DNA from: Bacteroidota bacterium | Lineage (GTDB): Bacteria > Bacteroidota > Bacteroidia > UBA7662 | Length of the DNA stretch: 17,212 nt | NCBI GenBank assembly: GCA_016868485.1 | Contig: VGGT01000010.1 | Span: 1 to 17,212, forward strand | Direction: 5' to 3' | Shown: piece after piece, positions 15,101 to 17,212 of the stretch | Position numbering within the stretch: position 1 is the first letter of the stretch | Layout of the letters: every line of letters begins with the position of its first letter | Program-made: the position numbers and the translations under genes | Notes under the pieces: model-generated | The model's input: the letters and a program-made list of their open reading frames with translations, nothing else | Told to the model about the DNA's origin: nothing | The model's database searches: none

Positions 15101-17212
15101 GTGGCGTAGGCACGCACATAATAGTTGGTAGCAGGCGAAAGTCCGGTCAATACACTGGTAAATGCACCCGTTCCGCTTCCGTCGCTTGTAGAAAGGCCCG
15201 AAATAGTTGGGTTGACAGCTGTTCCATAGGCAACACCACGAGCTATTACCAGCGCACCACCATCAGAAACAACATTACCCCCTGTAGTAGCACCGCTAGA
15301 AGTAATTGATGATATGGATGTAGTTGTTACACTTGCCATAACCGCTGGTGGTGCCAATGTTGCAAAACTCACCTCATTTCCGTACGCAGTACCAGCGCTG
15401 TTGGTGGCATAGGCACGTACATAATAAGTAGTTGAGGGAGTTAAACCAGAAAGCAAACTGATGAACACACCGTTACCAGAACCATCATTTGTGAACGCAC
15501 CCAAAATAGTCGGGCTCTGTGTCGTGCCGTATGCCACACCACGAGCTGTAACGGCAGCACCGCCATTTGCGGTAACGTTACCACCCGTAGAGGCAGCATT
15601 TGAGGTGATTCCCGTAACAGTTGAGGTTGTCACAGAAGCCAATTCGATGGGAGGGGCAGAGGTAGTGAAACTCACCTGAGCGCCATATGCTGTACCCACA
15701 CTATTAACGGCGTAAGCGCGCACATTGTAATCGATTGATGGGGTAAGTCCGCTGAGCACACTAGTAAAACTTCCAGTACCTGAACCATCAGAAGTAAAAC
15801 TACCAGCTGTAGTCGGGTTTTGACCCGTTCCGTAAGCTACACCGCGAGCGGTAACCGCAGCCCCCCCATCTGATGTGACATTACCGCCTGAAGTGGCACC
15901 GGTTGAAGAAATAGACGTAACCGCTGATGTTGTAACGCTCGCAACTGTAGAAGGTATGGTAACGGTCAACGTACTGGCGGTTGAAACAACATCGGCACAT
16001 GAAGTACCCGAAACAACCACACGATACTGATTGCCATTCATACCATTAGCAGCAACAATCTCCAAAGTAGCCGTAGTTACACCACTGTAACCACCACCAT
16101 TACTGAGATTCGTCCATGAACCACCCGATACACTAACCTGCCACTGATAGGCAGATGCACCGCTGGCAACGACCGATAAACTACCGGAAGCCCCCGTATT
16201 TAATGTAATTGATGGAACTGGCTGCGTAGTGATTTGCGCACCCAAAGCTGTAACTGAACCATTGGTGAATATTACATTCGGGATTACATCACCGTTACCG
16301 TCGGCCAGCTCGCATTGTCCGGCAACGCTGACATTCCAGGTTAACGAAGTTGATCGATTTACAATGAAGGTTAAATTCATTAGTAAACCATTACCGACAC
16401 TAGAGGACGACAAACTAAACCATGAAATCAAAACCCGACCCAAAGGCGTTCCACCAGAGGATGGGTTGTTTATAATCAGATTACCGGTAAGGGCTGAACT
16501 ATTGAAACCTGTATAAGTTAACGCTGTAGAATCATACAAGAAATCCAGAGAAACAGCTCCTATGTTATTGAAATTTTGTACTGTGATGGGTACTGTCACA
16601 ACTGTTCCTGGACAACCAGACACCTGACCAAAAACTACAGCAGGCACTGGTGTAGTCACGGTAATCGTGCTAACAGAAGATGTTAGAGTCGGACATCCAA
16701 CATTGGATATCAATACACGGTATTGATATCCATTCATGGAGACATTTGCTGTAATGCTTAATGTAGCTGTAAAAACACCACTATAATTGGCATCGTTGGA
16801 GAGATTGATCCAAGCCCCTCCCCCTACACTCACCTGCCACTGATATGTCGTCGCACCGCTGGCTACCACCGACAAACTTCCCGAAGCTCCGGCGTTGAGC
16901 GAGAGAGTGGCGGCAGGCTGAGTGATGATTTGTACGCTAAGCACTGTCAGATTCAAGGTGATTACGCTGTCACAACCCGCGGCGTTTACAAGCGTAGCCG
17001 TGTAGGTGCCCGTTGATGTGTAAACCTGTCCGTTGAACGTGTAGCTGTTCGGAGCGCAGATCGTCTGGCTGATGGTCGTGGCACTAGGCTGGTTCACCGT
17101 GATGCTCCGTGTCGCCGATCCGTCCGGACACCCACCCGTGCCCGTTACCGTATATGTGATCGTGGCGGTGCCCGCCGATACCCCCGTCACCACGCCCGTC
17201 GATGCATTCACC
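1..17212 (-). CDS. Giant T9SS-secreted multi-domain protein with cohesin-like and Ig-like arrays and a dockerin (partial at both ends)
   Basis: One uninterrupted minus-strand reading frame fills the window: 5737 codons, first complete codon at 17211-17209, no in-frame stop seen. Start codon, signal peptide and ribosome binding site lie beyond 17212; the stop lies before position 1, probably within about 150 bases, since a type A sorting domain usually needs some 40 more residues after the visible YPNPF strand region. Modules in order include about twenty cohesin-like domains (GC.GDT, LGAI.L, Y(N/D)A, PAPGG, SWY, NG.L, ELAD signatures), about seventeen Ig-like domains (WQV, YSG, YR, GC), FN3-like repeats, 51-residue GCDSVVTLNL repeats, a dockerin and a T9SS sorting domain. 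Known for the family: such proteins cross the outer membrane through the type IX system and are anchored to or released from the cell surface. Inferred role: adhesin, scaffold or matrix protein. No enzyme domain is visible. Lysine is nearly absent (11 Lys between positions 301 and 17212 by hand count). The gene name is not recognisable. Confidence 0.96.
121..534 (-). other. Divergent C-terminal cohesin-like domain 20
   Basis: About 138 residues: LPIYVEQAVELGSFQLFLDV, MRVAEVILSS, ELNVGWFAQNGSVRLNKGEV, MLEIKLQSE and VRGISLAYDGDAQ. The pattern (P-(I/V)-x-V, then LG.(F/I).L.L..P, then L.(V/I).W, then L..G.(V/L)L.(I/L)) is a reduced cohesin-like layout and typically follows a dockerin in related Bacteroidota proteins. 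It has no cysteine, is richer in charged residues than the rest of the protein, and carries three of the few lysines. Confidence 0.55.
535..828 (-). other. Dockerin-type calcium-binding module
   Basis: The first half is GGITSADAQLINNYLA, with a degenerate loop but a dockerin-like SADAQLI helix. The second half has a complete loop, DVDGNGVVNSAD (741-706), then ALLVIQRSV. The Asp/Asp/Asn/Asp spacing is the standard dockerin F-hand calcium ligand pattern. A tail follows with GNWITEQPLVSV, GANVVRDVEALSLGDVNADF; the GDVN(A/G) ending is usual for this module in Bacteroidota. Known for the family: dockerins bind cohesins with calcium. Its being in the same chain as some twenty cohesin-like domains suggests polymerisation or intramolecular docking, which is inference. 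Confidence 0.82.
829..1026 (-). other. Carboxypeptidase-regulatory-like beta-sandwich domain preceding the dockerin
   Basis: About 66 residues: SNISGRLVYRN, GVMSLDTSSVAQSSVSVGS, NGAYLFQFLPDRTYSLRATV. The ISG(R/K)(L/V)xY start, NGAY.F..L strand and TYSLRA ending match the short regulatory-like domains that precede dockerins in many Bacteroidota proteins. It runs into the dockerin without a linker. Confidence 0.65.
1027..2187 (-). repeat. Five tandem PKD-like repeats (75-80 residues)
   Basis: Units are 2187-1963, 1962-1732, 1731-1504, 1503-1264 and 1263-1027. Typical elements are GAD.TIC.GSSTTL.A, YLWSPTTGLSS, NP.ATP.VTT.Y.VT, DANGC and V.V.VNP. This is the PKD-like SPSTGLS/TTYTVT repeat class of Bacteroidota adhesins. 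Units 1-4 carry two cysteines each. The fifth has VAIAPGQS in place of ICAGSS and so only one (1063-1065). Confidence 0.85.
2188..2403 (-). other. Small Ig/PKD-like domain
   Basis: About 72 residues: SSLCANSAPVVLQGSPAGG, TFSGSGVLGGVFNPS, GPGTYLVSYTATDASSC and FITVLA. The CAN...G.P.GGTFSG.GV...FNP...GPGTY.(V/I)(S/T)YT pattern is a well-known repeat type in Bacteroidota surface proteins. Two cysteines probably pair. Confidence 0.75.
2404..3096 (-). other. Ig-like domain plus divergent cohesin-like domain 19
   Basis: Ig at 3096-2806: ITSQPASATILDGGSVSFVV, YQWQVRQGNVWVNLSN, YSGVTSSVLNIS, FRYRALVSGVC. Cohesin-like domain at 2805-2404: FICTPGNVSIPVSA, VAALGLAVQYNASAMTFTG, ISVNWASA, GVLFRLNFSV, LSWDST and GNGGV. 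Cysteines (2854-2856 and 2764-2766) are 30 residues apart, as in the pair before it, so pairs 18 and 19 form their own subgroup. Confidence 0.65.
3097..3783 (-). other. Ig-like domain plus divergent cohesin-like domain 18
   Basis: Ig at 3783-3502: SQPVMAYVGVGDVAGFSAVV, WYKWQVRSGAGIWSNI, YSGAHSASL, LQYRVQVRGC. Cohesin-like domain at 3501-3097: VCPAQNVVVPVLV, VGRLSMSFLYNSSALQLV, DTLVRLTFQAL, QPIIWL and NGSVTIG. It keeps the VPV, YNSSAL and NGSV signatures but not PAPGG or SWY. Cysteines (3550-3552 and 3460-3462) are 30 residues apart. Confidence 0.65.
3784..4551 (-). repeat. Five tandem 51-residue (153-bp) GCDSVVTLNL modules
   Basis: Units are 4551-4399, 4398-4246, 4245-4093, 4092-3940 and 3939-3784, an exact 153-base period for the first four. 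Each has a (I/V/L)C(A/S)(P/G) cysteine near residue 9, a G.Q.(F/Y) strand, a (S/T)G.YT.(T/V)L strand and GCDSV(V/I)TL(N/H)L(T/I/L)V, followed by a (N/K)QP linker. The two cysteines per unit probably pair. The array separates the ordered cohesin series from the divergent cohesins 18 and 19. Function is unknown; a rigid spacer is plausible. Confidence 0.9.
4552..5238 (-). other. Ig-like domain plus cohesin-like domain 17 (class gamma)
   Basis: Ig at 5238-4945: GNTNVYVGGTTILSTSV, LQWQVSTNGGASYSNVSN, YSGATTNQLSI, YSYRLKVV and GGCET. Cohesin-like domain at 4944-4552: VGCTGDTLIVSASI, APNLGAISLALNYDPQVLQFIG, NAPAPGGTLFFSWYNLTP, LNGQMVDLRF and VELADIEGNVVG. Cysteines are 24 residues apart. It is the last member of the ordered alpha-beta-gamma series and abuts the 51-residue repeat array. 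Confidence 0.75.
5239..5919 (-). other. Ig-like domain plus cohesin-like domain 16 (class beta, with Ig partner)
   Basis: Ig at 5919-5632: GSTSVVIGNATSFSV, YRWQVNSGSGWVDLSD, YSGSATNTLNI, NQYRVFA and NGCAEYS. Cohesin-like domain at 5631-5239: SACVGSSVSLPVSI, GLGAISLSMPYDASKLTYTG, INDSNLTVNAANG, FSWFGYPAI and ASELGNSVG. It is the only beta domain with a preceding Ig, and the only one without the second internal cysteine (an ITYGLGLGA stretch stands where the others have N(S/N).C). Its single cysteine (5596-5598) lies 26 residues from the Ig cysteine. Confidence 0.75.
5920..6609 (-). other. Ig-like domain plus cohesin-like domain 15 (class alpha)
   Basis: Ig at 6609-6307: GNLNVALNSSTILTVSV, LQWQVSSNGLVWNNV, YSGSNTSSLSIS, LRYRVLA and SCSRAS. 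Cohesin-like domain at 6306-5920: NGCTGDTLTIPVTL, GLGAITLGLGYNAAQIEYLG, NAPQPGGNLLLSWYDLNP, NINGLLFNARF and FNELADS. Cysteines are 26 residues apart. It ends copy 2 of the super-repeat. Unlike domains 2 and 10, it is followed by an Ig before the next beta domain. Confidence 0.75.
6610..7299 (-). other. Ig-like domain plus cohesin-like domain 14 (class epsilon)
   Basis: Ig at 7299-7000: NLFLGQSTSFNVSVSG, LRWQVSSDGVNWTNV, YSGVLTMTL, MSYRIAA and LGCVYYS, ending SLAPGG. Cohesin-like domain at 6999-6610: SGCVGDTISVPIGI, VAAISLIMNYNSSLFDFIG, NEPAPGGRVYFAWYDVNP, GNLFHAKFVAL, QSELASSSGDVILNTTY and SNGSL. Cysteines are 28 residues apart. Confidence 0.75.
7300..7995 (-). other. Ig-like domain plus cohesin-like domain 13 (class delta)
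   Basis: Ig at 7995-7693: GNTSVGVGGSVQLFALV, LQWQVNTGSGQWANLAN, YSGVTTNQLTIS, YSYRVVASV and GGCS, ending ILSEP. Cohesin-like domain at 7692-7300: LGCQASSVSVPVNL, FAVSAASLKVLYNPTQITYTG, DTLTISWSSSQPINLNG, LLNLQFNVL and LSWNSSGSQL. Cysteines are 28 residues apart. Confidence 0.72.
7996..8679 (-). other. Ig-like domain plus cohesin-like domain 12 (class gamma)
   Basis: Ig at 8679-8383: GNTQVYVSGVTRLTSVL, QQWQVSADGGTNWTNVSN, YSGATTNQLTIS, YRYRIVV and GGCQT. Cohesin-like domain at 8382-7996: AACPEDTVQVSVSI, APNLGAISMALNYDASAI, NAPAPGGVVYVSWYNLIP, NGNLMNFRFRVL and VELADILGNVVG. The usual GC.GD is ACPED here, but the cysteine is kept, 24 residues from the Ig cysteine. Confidence 0.75.
8680..9063 (-). 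other. Cohesin-like domain 11 (class beta)
   Basis: About 128 residues: AAGCVGSMVSVPIVI, NNSCPTGAISLTLPYNASIL, INDSNLTVNASNG, ISWFGYPAV, NGNLLTLNF and SEISNGMGVAYSGVSY. It begins copy 2 of the super-repeat. It directly follows an alpha domain and has the second internal cysteine (9031-9033 and 8986-8988). Confidence 0.75.
9064..9762 (-). other. Ig-like domain plus cohesin-like domain 10 (class alpha)
   Basis: Ig at 9762-9460: GNLAVPLFGSTTLAATV, LQWQVSMNGSVWTNV, YSGSNTAQLSIS, LTYRLSA and LGCERFS. Cohesin-like domain at 9459-9064: IGCTTDTLTIPVTL, NLGAITLGLSYNASQFEYLG, NSPAPGGSVLVSWYDVN, NINGLLFNMRF and FNELADSG. It ends copy 1 of the super-repeat and runs straight into domain 11 with no Ig. 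Cysteines are 26 residues apart. Confidence 0.75.
9763..10455 (-). other. Ig-like domain plus cohesin-like domain 9 (class epsilon)
   Basis: Ig at 10455-10153: GNTALYIGQSTSLST, LRWQSSTNGTTWTDL, YGGVITQTL, TQYRLS and LGCVYYS, ending SLAPGG. Cohesin-like domain at 10152-9763: TGCLGDTISVPVGI, IAAVSLVMNYNNQLFRFVG, NEPAPGGTVYFAWYNVNP, ANGTLFNARFVAL, QSELASSSGDVILNTTY and SNGSV. The epsilon class (9 and 14) is marked by QAIPQFGSTFI and FAWY. Cysteines are 28 residues apart. Confidence 0.75.
10456..11148 (-). other. Ig-like domain plus cohesin-like domain 8 (class delta)
   Basis: Ig at 11148-10846: GNTSVGVGGTVRLAALV, LQWQIS, WSNLTN, YSGVNSNEL, ATYRV and GGCS, ending VLSEP. Cohesin-like domain at 10845-10456: LNCQGGSVSIPVNI, FAVTSGSIKLLYNSAALTYTG, DTLSINWSS, NLNGVLAQLQF, LSWYAAGSQ and GNGNV. 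The delta class (8 and 13) lacks the PAPGG and ELAD signatures and has a SINWSS or TISWSS strand. Cysteines are 28 residues apart. Confidence 0.7.
11149..11832 (-). other. Ig-like domain plus cohesin-like domain 7 (class gamma)
   Basis: Ig at 11832-11536: GNTQVYVGGTTRLTSVL, QQWQVSVDAGTNWSNVSN, YSGATTNQLTIS, YRYRLVV and GGCQT. Cohesin-like domain at 11535-11149: GSGCLGDTIQVSVSI, APNLGAISMALNYNASAV, NAPAPGGVVYLSWYNLIP, NGSLVNFRF and VELADIEGNVVG. Cysteines at 11578-11580 and 11506-11508 are 24 residues apart. Confidence 0.75.
11833..12213 (-). other. Cohesin-like domain 6 (class beta)
   Basis: About 127 residues: GSATGCVGSSVSVPVTL, NSSCPVGAISLALPYNASVL, NDSNLTVNASNG, ISWFGYPAV, GNLLNLNFEVL and GSEIANGMGVAYANV. 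It begins copy 1 of the super-repeat. No Ig domain of the usual type precedes it, and it has the second, internal cysteine (12184-12186 and 12139-12141, fifteen residues apart). Confidence 0.75.
12214..12564 (-). other. Unique Ig/PKD-like domain of unknown type
   Basis: About 117 residues with no second copy in the window. Visible pieces are LLCYNDDILIRLSG, VRVWMGAIGLSLNRT, VGDTLYYAVAG, VPVGEYTVEVLNATDANGC and FNYVVNEP. The GEYTVEV...DANGC ending is typical of beta-sandwich repeats of the PKD/HYR kind. The two cysteines (12493-12495 and 12268-12270) could pair. It follows the two 51-residue modules and directly precedes cohesin-like 6. I cannot assign a named family. Confidence 0.5.
12565..12879 (-). 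repeat. Pair of 51-residue GCDSVVTLNL modules inserted between cohesin-like 5 and the unique domain
   Basis: Units lie at 12879-12721 and 12720-12565. The first has ATTLNSVVCSPST, GTQTFASSGTYTVTL and GGCDSVVTLNLIVNQP; the second has INQAICAPAVFTVGSQ and GCDSVVTLNLTVNPP. They match the third and fourth units of the tandem array at 3940-4245 in the same order, with about 11 differences in roughly 100 residues by hand count, so this pair is an intragenic copy. Each unit has two cysteines. Confidence 0.85.
12880..13572 (-). other. Ig-like domain plus cohesin-like domain 5 (class alpha)
   Basis: Ig at 13572-13270: GNTSIVVGGSTTLSAQ, YQWQVNTGGGWTNLSN, YSGVSTSSL, YAYRY and GGCSS, ending VIVPPP. Cohesin-like domain at 13269-12880: TGCIGDTITVGVNL, NLGAITLGLNYNASQFEYVG, NSPAPGGSVLVSWYDV, NINGLLFNMRF and FNELADS. 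Cysteines are 26 residues apart. The gamma-to-alpha distance here is 690 bases, whereas in the two complete super-repeats a delta-Ig-epsilon-Ig block of exactly 1386 bases lies in between. Confidence 0.75.
13573..14256 (-). other. Ig-like domain plus cohesin-like domain 4 (class gamma)
   Basis: Ig at 14256-13960: NVYVGGSTTLSASV, QQWQVSADGGQTWSNV, TGATTNQL, YQYRL and GGCQS. Cohesin-like domain at 13959-13573: QGCAGDTVQVMVSI, NLGAISLALNYDAQAVQFIG, NAPAPGGTVILSWYNLIP, NGSLVNFRF, WDQSIVELADIE and SNGAV. The gamma class (4, 7, 12, 17) is marked by APNLGAIS, NSQI, SWYNL(I/T)P and VELADI. The Ig and cohesin cysteines (14002-14004 and 13930-13932) are 24 residues apart, as in all four gamma pairs. 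Confidence 0.75.
14257..14640 (-). other. Cohesin-like domain 3 (class beta)
   Basis: About 128 residues: GSATGCVGNVVGIPVSL, NSACGVGAISLTIPFDA, INDSNLTVN, ISWFGYP, AGNLLTLNF, SSEIANGLGVAYSGV and SGSVTA. The beta class (3, 6, 11, 16) is marked by NDSNLTVN, SWFGYP and SE(I/L).N. No Ig precedes it, and it has a second cysteine (14563-14565) fifteen residues after the first (14608-14610), which may form an internal disulfide. Confidence 0.75.
14641..15036 (-). other. Cohesin-like domain 2 (class alpha)
   Basis: About 132 residues: VVGCIGDTLVVPVNML, IGAITLGLTYNAGSFEYLG, INAPAPGGSILLSWYDL, INGILFNMKFRAL, LTWDLSFNELADS and TNGSISV. The alpha class (domains 2, 5, 10, 15) is marked by (F/I)EYLG or EYVG, SWYD, NING and FNELADS. 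It follows the FN3-like block instead of an Ig, so its GCIGD cysteine has no neighbour at the usual distance. It runs straight into domain 3 with no Ig between. Confidence 0.75.
15037..15951 (-). repeat. Three tandem FN3-like repeats (about 101 residues each)
   Basis: Repeat boundaries are 15951-15649, 15648-15346 and 15345-15037, a period of 303 bases for the first two. Each runs ASVTT..V..I(S/T)S, GGNV(T/V)..GGA, ARGVAYGT, a PT turn, DGSG.G.F.S.L(S/T)GL(T/S)P, Y(Y/N)VRAYA.NS.GTAYG and (V/L)SF.T. This is the fibronectin type III-like repeat family widespread in Bacteroidota surface proteins; the YVRAYATNSxGTAYG segment is the F and G strand region. There is no cysteine in any of the three. 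The block sits between an Ig and cohesin-like 2, splitting what is elsewhere an adjacent pair. Confidence 0.85.
15952..16242 (-). other. Ig-like domain preceding the FN3-like block
   Basis: About 97 residues: ITTQPVPSITLNTGASGSLS, then AYQWQV, SWTNLSN, YSGVTTATL, MNGNQYRVVVS and a TSCADVVS cysteine, ending LTVTIP. Its first half closely resembles the Ig before cohesin-like 1, so the two are recent relatives. It is the only complete Ig in the window not followed directly by a cohesin-like domain, which leaves its cysteine (15997-15999) without its usual partner. Confidence 0.78.
16243..16938 (-). other. Ig-like domain followed by cohesin-like domain 1
   Basis: Residues encoded at 16938-16648 form an Ig-like domain: ITQPAATLSLNAG, then YQWQV, a YSG turn, MNGYQYRV and VGCP. 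Residues encoded at 16647-16243 form a cohesin-like domain of about 135 residues: SGCPGTVVTVPITV, NIGAVSLDFLYDSTAL, VLISWFSL, GNGLLMNLTF, then CELADGNGD and NGSV. The order of strands and the YDS..L, ISW and NGLL positions match the cohesin/CBM2-CBM3 fold family. A cysteine in the Ig (codon 16693-16695) and one in the cohesin (16612-16614) are 27 residues apart. An additional, apparently unpaired cysteine lies at 16312-16314. Confidence 0.75.
16939..17085 (-). repeat. 51-residue GCDSV(V/I)TLNLTV module, isolated N-terminal copy
   Basis: It starts SATTISQTICAPNSYTFNGQ and ends AGCDSVITLNLTV. It is the same module type as the five tandem copies at 3784-4551 and the pair at 12565-12879. Each copy has two cysteines, in (I/V)CAP and in GCDS, likely an internal disulfide. 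Such repeats are common in Bacteroidota surface proteins; no biochemical function is established that I know of. Confidence 0.8.
17087..17212 (-). other. Partial bacterial Ig-like domain (Big_2-like), most N-terminal visible module
   Basis: The frame opens inside a module reading STGVVTGVSAGTATITYTV and then GGCPDG, ending at an ITVNQP linker. The STG-V-TG-xSAGTATITY pattern is typical of bacterial Ig-like group 2 domains in Bacteroidota surface proteins. Only its C-terminal half is inside the window. Its third codon positions are unusually GC-rich compared with the rest of the gene. Confidence 0.75.

Noticed and set aside
1..17212. The possibility of several adjacent genes or a decayed pseudogene.
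   Set aside because: Reading all codons in the frame showed no stop, no shift of the domain pattern into another frame, and no gap between modules large enough for a promoter.

Overview
The window is the inside of one enormous protein-coding gene on the minus strand. In the frame whose codons occupy positions 3k-2 to 3k, I read all 5737 complete codons by hand and found no stop. Both ends run off the window: the N-terminus lies beyond position 17212 and the last few dozen residues lie before position 1. I see no intergenic DNA, RNA gene, insertion sequence, promoter or terminator. The other open frames on both strands are shadows of this gene.

The protein is a modular, secreted, giant surface or matrix protein (more than 550 kDa from the visible part alone). 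The organism is very probably a member of the Bacteroidota. The C-terminus carries a type IX secretion system (T9SS) type A sorting domain (CYPNPF, then a Gly-Lys-Val-Asp strand pattern). The modules are those typical of Bacteroidota surface proteins: WQV/YSG/YR Ig-like domains, GCDSVVTLNL repeats, GTAYG FN3-like repeats and VWSPSTGLS/TTLYTVT repeats.

Layout from N to C (high to low coordinates): partial Ig-like domain and a 51-residue module (17212-16939); Ig plus cohesin-like 1 and another Ig (16938-15952); three FN3-like repeats (15951-15037); cohesin-like 2-5 (15036-12880); two 51-residue modules and a unique domain (12879-12214); two tandem copies of a nine-module, roughly 3150-bp super-repeat (12213-5920) holding cohesin-like 6-15; cohesin-like 16-17 (5919-4552); five tandem 51-residue modules (4551-3784); cohesin-like 18-19 (3783-2404); six small Ig/PKD-like repeats (2403-1027); a carboxypeptidase-regulatory-like domain and a dockerin (1026-535); a twentieth, divergent cohesin-like domain (534-121); and the sorting domain (120-1).

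The cohesin-like domains fall into five classes (called here alpha, beta, gamma, delta, epsilon) that recur in fixed order, so the gene grew by duplicating multi-domain blocks. Two points stand out. About twenty cohesin-like domains and a dockerin sit in one chain, which suggests non-cellulosomal self-assembly. In addition, a cysteine pair at constant spacing staples every Ig to the cohesin that follows it, and cohesins that lost their Ig partner carry a second internal cysteine instead.
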